DNA of 64,000 nt from Heliopora coerulea (lineage: Eukaryota > Cnidaria > Anthozoa > Scleralcyonacea > Helioporidae). Below, in pieces: positions 12,283-24,869 of the stretch. Under the pieces are notes generated by a model that made no database searches, had not been told where the DNA came from, and was given only the letters and a program-made list of their open reading frames with translations. The position numbers and the translations under genes are program-made. Position 1 is the stretch's first letter. Every line of letters begins with the position of its first letter. The stretch lies in the NCBI GenBank assembly GCA_030142905.1, contig JASJOG010000043.1:1746501-1810500 (forward strand). Reading direction: 5' to 3'.

Positions 12283-14109
12283 GAACAAAAAATTTTCCAG
12301 GTACTGAAATTTTCATTTAATGATGCGAAAAAAACTTGAAAAAGTTGCTTTGCGTTCTTGATTGGACGAAACTTCCCGCACGTGAAAAGTTGTTTAGCGT
12401 GTTCGATCTACTGGCGAAAGAACGACGCTCCCACCCGGTCAATTTTATCGGTAAATCTCCGTACAACTTGCACAACAACCTTTACAACGACAAATGAATC
12501 GAAATGGCCAATATCAGTTCGTTTGCTGCTCCTCTTTTTCATCTTTTAATGAAAAAAAAAAAAAGTATCTGAAATATTAATAAAGAGTAAATTTAGTCAA
12601 GTGTACACATACGCTGCTCAAGGTTGGGATAGCGTTGACAGACTAGCGTAGCCACAAAAAGTGTGTTTACTTTTACCGAATGATTGCCTAGATATGGCTG
12701 TCTAGATATGTAAAGCAGTTTGCTAAACGGTGCTAAGAGCTTTGAGCAAGACTTTTTTTGGCATTGGCGAAAAAGCGAACTTTACTCAAGTCACCAAAGG
12801 AGGCATGAAGAAAAGACTGTTAGTTCTATTTCGTGCAGCCCTTCACCTAACAAAAATGTTGCAGAACACGTTGATTTTTGGCTGCATTATATGTTGCCTG
12901 AAAGAACAATAGCAATGAGTGATTGCAACCAAAAACTACAGGGAAATTCTCTTTTCGAAATCTGGCGCTAACGAGGGAGAGAAGAGATATTAATCCTCTT
13001 CCCACGTATGTCAATATTCATATCACACTTCTACTTAAGCCGACATCTTTTTACCTGCGATAATATCGCATAAGCATGGTATCTTTCAGTAGTATTCAAA
13101 CTGTCAACAGAGATAGGCTGACGTAAATGGACTCGACGTCGCCTGTTTTCCTTTAAATAAGCTGATAACCATCTCTCATTTTAAAATCACGCAAAAATGC
13201 TTAATCTAATAAACGAGGCAACTGCAATGGCTGCTAAGATACGTATAATACGGTTATTTTCAATGGAGTTGACAAAACTCACTGATTACTCACCTTTTGC
13301 ACTTTTTAACCTTTTCAAATGATTCCTGTAACAAACAGTATGCTGTGAAAACAAGACATTTTCCTTGAAAACTTCCTGTGTGGCATTAGCGAGCAGCTTG
13401 ATGGATAACTGTTAAACATTATGAGGCGCTCCTAATTTCACCCTAAGAATGATTAGGACAAGTGTCTGTCTATGTCTGCTAGCCACCTTATACGGCGATC
13501 TTCTTTTGCGAATCATTTACTCAGTCTTCAAAGACATCCCTGTTATCCAATTTTAATACTTTGAACTGCGTCTTTGTAAGTCGGCTGCAGCGTTTGGTGT
13601 TCCTAGTTTTACCTTTCGCGACTTTTGAAGTCTCTAATTTTGACTAGAAAAACATAAATAATTGCCGACGTTTTGTCAGGACTATTATCAAACATGGTGT
13701 TCGGGTGATCTGTGTTTTTACAGCCTGTTCAATAAAACTGTCTTGCACAAACAATTCCGGCGTTGGAAAAACATGAGGTGTTTTATCTTATCTCAAAGCT
13801 TCAAGTCCAAACGTCCCAATGTTGAAATCTGATCTTTCCAAGTTATTGCCACAACCGACCCTTAATTCTTTGAATAGCCACGTCTTAAAATCAACTCCGA
13901 CTGTCTTAGATTGTCAAACGCACTTGTCAATCACTATATTGAGTTTTGCACATCGAGAAAAAGGAGCGTGTTTTAAAGACTGGAAAAACTTCAGTCCTTT
14001 CCTTGAGATCGTCAGTTGATTCGGCGAGTAGGTAGCAATCGGCCGGTACACAAAAGCTGGTTAGTTTGAGGGTGATTAGTTTTGTACCGCGCTTAGACAA
14101 ACTTGAAAA
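12283..14109. other. Intergenic region upstream of the Emx-type gene
   Basis: About 1.8 kb without a recognisable gene. Short open frames (for example 12720-12971 and 13819-14019) overlap one another in different frames and have no domain signature. The last few hundred bases probably contain the promoter of the homeobox gene. I could not pick out a convincing TATA box. Confidence 0.35.
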
Positions 14110-17100
14110 ATGCTTCCTGGCTTAGCGCGGTTTAGCGTTGCATCGCTTATGTCCGGACAGACTCAAGAACAGGGACTGTTTAGTCCTTATAACTCTGCTT
14201 ACCCTCCGTTACACTCAATGGACAATGCACAAGTATTCTCAACAGAACGCTACCGTAGACAAGACTTTGGTGCAGCTCCTCCGACGCCACCGAACAGTGC
14301 GCAACAGTTCTGGTCTAATGGTGCGAACACTTGGTGCACTCCTCCAGGAATACAGTATGGTACTTCTTTGAGCACTTACAACTCAACCCCTGGTAAGTTA
14401 AATATATAAATGTTATATCTCATCCACTTAAGCGTCCTTCGCTACTTTGATAGTATGTACTACGTGCTTTTAATGTTATTTAGACTAAACAAATATTTCA
14501 AGGACGCAATTCCTCTCGCTGCCACATCAAACGTGTCTCTTGTCAATGTTTATCTTGTGTGAAAGTGAGCCAAGACGTTAGAGTAATGAATAAGTTTGAA
14601 CCTGTATATTTCGTTACAGATGTCGAAGGTTCCCGCTACACATAAGTTCTGTGATTAATGCAATTAGGAAACATTTAAAAGAAAAGTTGCATGAAGGATC
14701 AACTGAAATACGTGTTAATTGGTCATTGAAGATCGTTTAGCAGTGTTGTTACAGTGAGTTGAGTTGTTTATAGCACCAATCTCACAGTATACTCTTGCCA
14801 ATCATTTCGGTTAAAATTGACCAAATATTGCTGTCAAAGTCCGTCGTCTTTTTCACCCGTCCAAGACATGTGCTCGAAAACCATCATCTTTCGAAATTGA
14901 GATTGCCATGTCGAACGTTAAACGTCTTGACACTCATAGGGTTTTAGTGTTGAGCCACGATGCTGGCGCCGCTATGTGAAAATAAGACGTTCGGTTTGTT
15001 TAACATGTTTCATATTCAGTAGGGTTAAAAATCTGTTCTTGTAAAATGAACTGTTTATTTAATAAATCTTCAGGAACACGTTTATTTGAATTAATTCCGT
15101 GATAAAACTGCCCTTTACGGATAAAGTCATACTTGGATTTACAATGTACTTAGCGTTTTGTCAATCGTGACCACTATCGAGAAGAGAACTAGTATCATCT
15201 TCTGCCATTAGGTAACGCTGTTTTGTTCTTATTGTCGTCGAAGTGGATTTATGCTTGACAGACAGAAGACAGTAATGAGACAGTGCATTGAGAAACCTTA
15301 AATCAAGCAATTGTTTTTCACGTTAAAGGAATGATGCATTTATATTCCAGTATAATCTTCGACCGTTCTTGATGTTGAGGTAGTTTTCGTAACAAGGATA
15401 TTTGCGTGAATGATCAGAGTATCGCACTTGGTAATATGTGCAACAGTATCACTGTTTACTTTAAGAATGTATGGCTAATTGATTATGTTGCTTCTTTCTT
15501 CTTCCTACCCTCTTGACGAGTATTTTCTCTCGGAGATTCAAGCGTCAGAAGGTTACAACATTAAGGGAACCTTTTAAATCCGTGCTGAAAAATATTTTGT
15601 ATAAATATTCTTACGTGGAAGACCATCCTGTTTGGCAGTAGACCATCCTGTTATTCCAATGAATAACAGGTTAATTGTCCTGTGAGTTTCATTTTGTCTC
15701 GATAAATTTCTTCGACTGGTTGTAATCATGGAAGCTCCATGTTGTAAACACACAATCTACTGATAAATGAATGTAATCTTTCGTTACACGTAACTCCTTG
15801 AGTGTTTTCCACAACTGGGTCTCTTTGCGTTCGCCCAAACTCCAATCTATCACCTTTATTGCTGGTTTCATTCTGTATTGACTGATTAAGGTTTGCAAGA
15901 TGTTCTGTTGGAAACAACTGAACCTCTTTGTTATTTGGCCTTTATCTGTGTATTGATTAGCTGTGTAGACGATAACCTTCGCTTCCAATTTACTTTAGTG
16001 CATGCATTGCTGATGAGTTAAAATTAGACGCAAATTTCAGTCTGGAACAGTGGAGTTTGTGACCTGTTTAATTAATTAATGATAAGGTAGAATTCCTGTC
16101 AGCATATTTCTGTATCATTGGTTCATAAAACTTTGCTTTAAGGACAAGTCTTAAGGACAGCCTTAAAGTACATCATTGCAGTCTGTTGATTTGTCTGCGC
16201 ACTCATTTCACGCAAGGTTGGTGGGCAAATTAATAATAACAACAACCGTTTAAGTGAATTAGTCTTGTATCGCTTTACACAAAGCTGTGATAACAGACAC
16301 TCCGCGGTAAAAGTTGAGATAAGACCTTGATTAAGCCACACCTGAATTCTGCGATAGTGATTAAAAAAAATCTTTTCCAAAGCTTTTGATATAAAATAAG
16401 GTGTATTGTTAAACATTTAAGTTTCTTGCACATCCCTCTGCGACGTTTGTTCGCGGGGAGGAATGATTTGTTTCATCAAAGAACTAATCTGTTGAAACTG
16501 AAGAGTGATGAGTGATGCCCAGCAAAAGATATTGGAATTTAAAACTTTTACCGAATATCTTATATTCTACTTCTAAGTAACGAAGGATTGTCCAACTTTA
16601 TTTTGGCTGTACTTTACATAATAATGAAAGAACATGCGTTGCGTTTGTGAATAGAGCAAATAATTTACTTTTTTCTAGCTTGAAAAATCTCTATGGTCTT
16701 ATCAAATGTTTACTGTTCTTATTTTTCTGTCTATGATCTGTTAGTCTGTGAATTAATAGTCCCGTTATCTTCGACCACATCAAATAATAACACGTCTCGC
16801 TATATTTACCCTATAATTTTTCAATTTATCACATTCTTGTGAATCATTTTATGAATGAGAGACTCTCGTGTCAGCATCCGTCAAGATCATACACTTTGTG
16901 TTTTATGCAAAGAGGGAAGATTACAGAAAAAGAACCTTAATAAGCTTATGTTAACGTTGACAGAATCTTTACCGTTAAAGAGTCTAGAAATCTCACCGAA
17001 ACTTAAGTTACTCAATGAATTTTATACAAAATAGACGACGCAACAGCAACGCAGTCGCACCAAATATTAGCAGTACAGCAGCTGGAAATCTGACAATGGT

Positions 17101-18565
17101 TTGTACAGTCATTGAAAAGCATGAATTCAGACACTGCGTCCAACCTTTAACATTTCGCGAGTTAACTTTTTTCTACTTCAAAATCGTAGTGCCAGCTGTT
17201 TTAAATTAGATTTAAAAACATTTACCCCGAAAGGGAGGTTATTTATATCACAAATGTTGAATAAAAATTAATGCGTTAAACGACATTTTTTTCACAGCAA
17301 CACGTTGCATTGAAAATGATTGTTAAAAATTGTATCACGTAACGTTAACTTTATATGCGCTCTGCAATTAACCTGAGGAGAAGGCATTTTGGCCTGCTCT
17401 CCAGGCTGCCCTGCAGTTAAACAAATTGATATATCATTCAAACCTGATGTAAGAAATACCTGACAACTGCATTAAGAATGTACTGCATTCATCCCAATGA
17501 TAAGTCCATAGCGATTAGTAAATGTTTAACCGTAGTAAAACCAAATAAGCCTTAAGAAAGACTCAGTTTCTTTGGTAGCTGCTTTAGCACAATTTAAAAC
17601 ACATCATATTGGGTGAAAATAACGAACAGTTAGGAACTAAAGTGCTTGTGTTAGGAACTGAATTCCGCTTTTTTCTTACATTATCTGCTTTTCATCCGCA
17701 AATTATAATTGAAACACGTGTATACTCTATGCCTTACTGTGGCTACGTAATTAGAAACAAGTAAACAACTACTCGAAATACACAACACCAAGGGAGGGAT
17801 TCTCGCTTGCCACAATCTGAAACAGATAAAAATATTCTATCCTCTCTTTCTACTAACTCTCCAGACGAAGGGCCTTTGCTCGAAACGTCGAGGATAGAAT
17901 ATTTTTATCTGTTTCAGATTGTGGCTAGCAAGAATCCCTCCCTTGGTGTTGTGTTGTTGCGCCGCTGCCTACGCTGGACCAGCCTTGTTGATGATTTTTA
18001 CTAGAAATACAGAAATAGCAATAAAGAAAATAATGAGAACGACAACAGGAAAAACATTCGCAAAAACAATGGCAACAACAGCAAAAGTAACAATACTATA
18101 ATGGCGAAGTTGACTAAATATATAGTTAAAAACTAGTTTATAGCAAAGTGCATGTCATAAGGATTAACGCTTTGTGTTTTCTAAATTCATCTAGCTACCA
18201 ATTATCCCTGTGGGAGCTATTTTTTCTCAGATTATAGCATCGAACGCGACGACAAAAACGGAAAAAAGAAGAGAACTCGGACCGCGTTTTCAAACGATCA
18301 AATTAAAAGTTTGGAAAAAAGATTTGTCTCGAACCATTATGTTGTAGGAGCGGAGCGTCAGAAATTAGCAAATGAACTTGAGTTGTCTGAAGCACAAGTA
18401 AAAGTTTGGTTTCAGAATAGGAGGACGAAATATAAGAAGGAAAAGGAACTAGAGAAGTTGGGAAAGCGACGAGTGAAGAGGAAAGGCGAGCACCACATCC
18501 GTAAATGGCAAATTTTAACAAAACATTATGGTCCTGATACGGAAGAGTTGTTTTCTGATCAATAA
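14110..18565 (+). CDS. Emx: Emx-type homeobox transcription factor, 205 aa, two exons
   Basis: Sequence-specific nuclear transcription factor of the empty-spiracles family. Exons 14110-14392 and 18231-18565 join in phase 1 (618 nt). The homeodomain begins in exon 2 at [12 protein letters not shown] and ends near KYKKEKELE, with the helix 3 core VKVWFQNRR (Gln at position 50). [12 protein letters not shown], and the post-homeodomain block [14 protein letters not shown] matching KGTHHINRWRIATK of EMX proteins, separate it from the related Not family. Near the N-terminus RFSVASLM resembles the conserved F-x-I-x-S-L block of EMX proteins and an Engrailed-homology-1-like repression motif. The middle is Pro/Ser/Asn-rich. 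In bilaterians Emx patterns the head and nervous system. The protein is short for the family. An AATAAA overlaps the stop codon (18562-18567) and another lies at 18964-18969. Confidence 0.9.
17781..17953. repeat. Near-perfect palindrome, 64-bp arms, with GACGAAGGGCC..CGAAACGTCG spacer
   Basis: Arms 17781-17844 and 17890-17953 are inverted copies with only a few mismatches (for example CTCGCTTGCC against CTTGCTAGCC). The 45-bp spacer holds CCAGACGAAGGGCC and GCTCGAAACGTCG. That spacer wording recurs in animal retroelement-derived repeats, possibly Penelope-like termini (from memory). The palindrome lies about 280 bp upstream of the second Emx exon, inside the 3.8-kb intron. Confidence 0.85.
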
Positions 18566-21500
18566 ATGTATCGATAATGATTCTGTAGAGACGAAAATGT
18601 GCATTGGAATATGACAAATTATTCGGCAACATACCAAAATATTTTACTGATGTAAATAATGCTAACATTTTTAGCTTTATAAATAAGAAAAGAACAGAAA
18701 TCATAAGTACGTTCTTATAAATTTTAGCATTTGTTATGGCGAGTACTAAAATTCGTTTTCATTTATGAGTGGATATACCATATCCCACCACTTACCTTTG
18801 AACGTACGTCAACCATGATCTTGTGATTCCAAGAGGTCCCAAACCTCGTACAAAAGTTCGTTTCATTTACTCGAGTAGTGTCGATATAAAATATGGTATT
18901 CCCGAATTGCCTTTAACTTTGCTTTAAACAAGACTTCGTGCAAAACCTTTTTATTCCCATGTGAATAAAATCTAATTTACTTTCGAAAGGACCTTGCACA
19001 GTTTCCCTGCCTCATTTTAAAGCTGAAGTAAAGGGAAATGTCTAGTGCTCCTACACCGCCCTCTGTGCTGAGCAAAGTTTTTGGTTTCTGTGCAAATGGA
19101 CGTGGTTTGAAGGATTTTGACTCTTTTCTAACCACATTGCTGCTAAATTGAATTCTGATTGTGCTTATGAAAGTAGGTTGAAGCGACCCACTATGATCTT
19201 AAAGAGTTAAATGTTGTAGTGTTGAGGGTTACTAGAAGACGATTATGGTTTAGATTAGAATGAGGATTGTTCGTTGATTTGGTTGGATCATCTATTTTAT
19301 CCACTTGATCAATTTATGGCTTCCAGTTGACGTTATGGTGGTTATGTTGGTAGAAGTTTAACAAAAAAATCTTGTTAATTCTTCTCAAGGGAAATGGCTC
19401 TTATCCTGGCTAATGTCAAATTATTTTACCATAGCTAACAGCGGACGACGTTACTTACCGTGGGAGTCGTCTGGACAGGAAAGAATTAAGCCTCTCTCTC
19501 TCTCTCAATTAAACCCTCTCAACCAACACTTCCATGTCTTGATAGGTCGTCTGTTATTTTAATGTGGTTGACGCCACATGATTTTACTTGACAAAGGAAG
19601 CCGTTTGGACAGGAAAGATTGGAACTCTTTCAAAGAACTGTTTCCTTTCAGGACATGTTTTCTGTTCATGTGCTATGTCTAACGCCGGATGTATGCCTGA
19701 GACATGCATTGTCAGGTGATTTTACTTGCCATGGGAAGACAGCCGAACAAGAAAGAAGAAAGTGCATTAATCTCTAAATGGTACCAACATGTGTGCCTTA
19801 TCCGTTTTTCAAATCTCAATGGTTTGATTGCAAACCATCGACAGACGATTTGAGAAATTGACGAATAATACCATCATAACCAGAAGGGTTTTGGTAATAA
19901 CTTGTTTTGATGTTAAATTAAGCAGTTGCTTAGAAAGTTTTCAAAAGGATTTTGACAGTAGCAAAGCAAAGAAACTGTTGGAAAGGATCATGTTGCTGAT
20001 ACTACCTGACGTCATTATTGAAATGGTCAGCTTGAACTTACGGCCGGAAGTTGTGTTCGAAAATTAGTAAAGGTGCAGGAAAACATTTGACCCGATGACG
20101 TCAAACCGTTCAGAGGGTCCACTGTTGACTTTAAGTTTTTGAGAACTTTTTTTTATTATTAGAGAAACCCACAGAAGACCTTCGTCTAAAGCCTAATAAT
20201 CACAAAAGTGCACTTATTGGAATGGAGGATAAAATGTAAAACCTGAAGGTGAATATATCCTGGGAGACAAGGTGTTCGTTAAGGTTGGAAAAACGCCCTG
20301 TCTCGTGGATGAACTTTTTAGTGAGGAAACTGTCAAAAGTTTATCCAATAACAGTGAAGTTAAGACCAGAAATACTTAGCGTCCGTTGCTTCGTATATGC
20401 AGGTTTTCACTTCATACTCAGCCATATTTTTCCTTGCTTCTTCTCTGATGGGGTTTTTCAGAAACTCCGAGAATCCTCCTTTCTACAGGCCTAGTGTGTT
20501 CTGCAATCTGATGATCGCATAATACGGTTTAACTTAGGGATTAAGTAATAACCCTTATGTATACATCATAATACGAGATCTTCTAGATTGTATATGTAAT
20601 GTTATTGAGAGTTATTTAGTATTTTCTAGATTATTCATACGACGTTGTACATACTCTAAGCATAAACTAAAAAAAATTAATGAACAGACTTTCAAACATA
20701 CATTAGTGATAAAGAATTAGAGATTGTACCTAACGAATGAGTTGTGTGTTGACAGGTCTGTACGTTCTTCTCGCACTTTTTCAGAAGTTTAAACTACGGA
20801 AAAAAGAACGATCGGATTCGTGTTGTTTTATATTCAGAGAACGCAAAGGACCACGGGTTCAGCAAAGCACCACAGGTTCCGAGTACACGCATGATGTTCT
20901 TATTTTGAAAATGTACGTCGACTGCAAAACGTCAGTAGATCGAACTTAAGAATGTTTTTTCGCCTCCAGTTTATTCTTGACAGGTCTCACTTTCTATCCA
21001 AATGTTTTTGCTCGGCTATAACTTATATACCTAGACAGGTGTCATTCTTAGAATGTAACATGTTATTTAAAATACGCAGTAAGTTCACTGCTTTTTAAGG
21101 CCATTCTCTAGCAGTGCTGCCACTTTCTGCTTCTAGCCATGCGTAGTAGTTATGCACAGCCATGTATGCTGCTGAATACTGTGACGGTCAGTTGTACAGT
21201 CGAAAGTTTTCCTTCACGTAAACTCAGTCAGTCGGAACTACTCAAGATGTTCAGCAAGAATCTACACTTTTCCCAGACATCGCCACGTTTGGGCATGACT
21301 TGGGCTCACAAGAGCAGAGTCAGCTGACCAAACTTATTGTCTCTTGCCAACGCATTTCCTGTCATTGTGATATAAAAACAATGGAGAATACAGAACCTGT
21401 CACTGATAGGATTGCACGCTGGGTCAACGGGCTGAATAAAAAAACAAAAGAAACAGCAACCTGAAATAACTTCTAGTTTATCGAAATTTTTAACCTATTA

Positions 21501-21819
21501 TTTAGTGTATTACTTTCACAACTTATGCCAGTAAGAACCGCGCAAACACAAAGTGTTTTAAAATAACAACGAAATTTTAAATATATTTTTCATACTGAAG
21601 CCTGCCCTTAGGTAAACAACGGCTGTTGAGCGCATGTCAACGTCCGTGTCCAAATGCACGTCCATTGACAGCATTTGAACAAGGGACCAACAAAAGGCCT
21701 GGGACCAATGAGAGAAAAGTAATTTAATTTACCGTTTGAATGGTGTAGCATCCACTGGTGGTGGAAGCTTGAACGGCGAACAGCAGGAGGCGTTTTGTTT
21801 ATATCGTAAAGCTGAACTT
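18566..21819. other. Intergenic region between Emx and the acid phosphatase gene
   Basis: The first ~400 bp are probably the Emx 3' UTR, ending near an AATAAA at 18964-18969. A diverged tandem repeat occupies about 19440-19760 and a (CT)n run lies near 19492-19506. The last few hundred bases precede the phosphatase start and should contain its promoter. Short open frames at 19828-21327 have no recognisable domains. Confidence 0.4.
19440..19760. repeat. Diverged tandem repeat, period about 135 bp, three units
   Basis: The block TTACTTG/A-CC/A..GGGAAG..GGACAGGAAAGA recurs at about 19451, 19584 and 19722, spaced 133 and 138 bp. Before each copy there is a related stretch containing TAACAGCGGACGA, TTGACGCCACATGA or CTAACGCCGGATG. 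Units have diverged strongly, so the duplication is old. No coding capacity is evident. Confidence 0.5.
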
Positions 21820-24800
21820 ATGAAGGCTTTTCTGGCTTCAGTTTGCCTTGCACTTAGTGCATGGAACAGTTGCGTGGCGGACTTACCACCTTATTGTGGC
21901 GATGATCCCGGAAAGTTTAACTACAAGAACGTCTCGAAGGGTGTAGGTACTTTGAAACAAGTGCACATGGCCGTCAGGTAAAAGCTTTCGTAATAGATGT
22001 CAAACGTTGTATGTTTCTCTCAGTTATGGGTTAAAATATTGTTGTTCTGTTCTGATAGAAATTTATCAACTGTTGAAAGTTTACTTCGAGTGACATTTCG
22101 CAATACACAAATCCAGGTGTCAGAAGTAATAGATTACCGAGGAGTGCAATATTGTGAAAATGTTTTCATTAACTTTGCCCGTGATATTGAAAATAAAACT
22201 TGAGGACTGGCCTTTTCTTTACGGTGATTTAAGTATGCTTCATCTTTTATCTACAGGTCAAACGACACAAGGTCTCTTCGTTGTTTAGTATGTGTCTAAA
22301 ATAAACATGTGTTTGAGGGTTCTTGAGACTTGTTTCCAAAATGCAGTACTTTTGAGGTTCGAGGTTACATAATTTATTTGGAATCCAGTCGCTGATGTAT
22401 TCCTTCGAAATTACATCGATTTACTTGAACTAAGAATGAAACGATATACGAGAGAGAGGGGTATTAGGGTGTATTTCAACTTTCTTTAACCAAACCAGAA
22501 TGCTTCACTGACAGTTGTATAATGTTAGTTGCCCGTTATCTAGGAGTGAGGTTACACAATGTGAATGTTGCCCAGCAAATCTGGGTCAGAAATTCAAACT
22601 TGTATTTAGGCTTACAATTGCGTGCACTAGTTCTTTGTACCTGTGATATAAACAATATTTACAATAAAGAAGTAATGTGCTTGGACACAGCCCTGCTCGT
22701 CAAACAAATGATTTTTCTCTGCCAACAAATATACTTGAATGCAGTGCTTTGTGATGTACCCAGGAAATGTAGTTTAATTACCACTGAACTGTAATTCAAC
22801 ACTGTAAAGCCATTTCACTAGACAGTGAAATGTTGAACTCCTTTTGGCAAGCTTTCAGAAAAAACAGCTTCATCACATGCAAAGATCATTAATAAATTTA
22901 TTATGCATCATTGCACAAATATTATGCAACCTATTTTAAAAAATAAACAGGAAACTCTTACAGTTACCGTAATTTCCGGCGTGTTGTTACCCGCGCGGCG
23001 CATTACCCGCACTTGACAATTTTGTCAAAATTTTGACAATGTTCGTCAGATTGCCCGCACCGTCGCATTACCCGCACTAAAAATATATAATATATAAATC
23101 AAATCCATATGTAAGCTGGCAGCATCGTAGCCTGCGTTAAGGACCAGTAATTTAACGCACACTAAAAGGGGCGGAGAAAAATTACTACGTAAATAAAATT
23201 TTTAATGTAAGATCTTTATTTAATTTATAAAAAAATAACAACAACATTATTAAAGTTCTGTATTTAGAACCCATTAAACTCTTCATCCTCAGTGTCACTG
23301 TGAAAAAGTTCAAGAAATTGTTCATAATTCACAGCTTGGTCACCAACATCAGATTCAAGTTCAGCATCACCATCGTTATTATTGATTTCTTCTTCAACTT
23401 CTGTATCCGACTCAATAACGCCAGCTGGATTAGTAGAAATTCCTGCCTTGCAAAACCCATTTGTAATTGTTTGGATGCTAACAGCTTTCCAAGCTCGAAT
23501 TACCCGGCTACATACTTCGACATGACTGGCTTTCCTAATCTTCCCCGTTTGTGTAAACGTATGAATGCCGTCTTGACATCCATTTCTCCCACTCTTCTCG
23601 GAGATGGTTCTTGAAAGAGCGACTTGCGGAAATGTCAAGTGGTTGAAGCTTTTTCGTTAGACCTCCAGGAATAACAGCTGTGGTAGACACCTGACAAAAA
23701 GCATGCACATTTGATTTCACTGCGTAAAAGTGCGTAAGGATTTCTCCCTATTGCTAGCGCAATAGTACCTTAGAATAGCATTGCTGGCATTTTGTATCTT
23801 AGTAACATACTCATTTCACATTCATAGCCGTTTTTTTCGTTGACTAAGCATTTATAAAGTATAATTATTCAAGCAGTCATTATTTAGGTATTTCACGTTC
23901 CAACAAGTTGAAGTTTAAACTTACCAGAATTTTCAAATTTGTGCTAGGCACTTTTTACATTTGTTAAAAGTTTATTATTCGTGCGACAAGAATTCAAACC
24001 TAATGCATTGCCCGCACCTGCGCATTGCCCGCACCTGCGCATTACCCGCACTAACATCCGAAACCATTAAAATTAACACATTACCCGCGGGTAATACGCC
24101 AGAAATTACGGTAATTCATTTGATGAATGTCAAATCTGTTGGCTAGCAGGTAACTTGTTTTGCACTTTAACTTAGGTTTTTTGCTATTGTAAAATTATTT
24201 AGTAATGTCACAGTTATGTAACTTTCTGTTAATTCCCAGTTGGTGTTAAATACTTATTTGTACTTTTTTTTTCTTGTGTTTTGTAATTTATAGCTTTCAG
24301 ATCAAGCATTTGATGTGGCTATGCATATTTTATATTAGGAATTTTAATCACATTTAGTGCTTTGGAGTAAGAATACTGTCACATAATGCACAGTGAGATG
24401 TTAATTTCTTATAGATTTTCAGTCATCAGTAGAACATGGTGATATCAGATGTAATGTTTTGCCAAGTGTGTCCTGCTACTGTTTTTTGATAAAGGTTTTC
24501 TGTTGCAGGCATGGTGATCGTATCATGGTAAATGCAACACCATGCTGGAAGAATGATGCTGCTGTATGGGATTGTCTTTTAACTGAAGCTGTTATGCCAA
24601 CGATTAATCGTGACCAGCATTACCTAAGAGCTGAAAGGCTGTATAGGAAAGGTAAGCACTATTACAGGATACTAAACTAAAGAGCAAGTCCAGTGAGTAC
24701 AATTATAGCTTTGGAGTAATTAATCAAAAACCTCATATTGCTAAATAAGATACAAGTTCCATTGCAGATCAAATAATAATAGTACTGTAAAAATAATAAT

Positions 24801-24838
24801 TACAAAAAAGCAAGGAACAATAATAGTAATAATAATAA

Positions 24839-24869
<31 letters not shown>

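Noticed and set aside
18303..18704. 133-codon minus-strand open frame across the Emx homeobox
   Set aside because: It is a shadow of the homeodomain exon on the other strand.
21736..21819. Upstream in-frame ATG for the acid phosphatase
   Set aside because: It would put 28 polar residues ahead of an otherwise good signal peptide; the ATG at 21820 is preferred.
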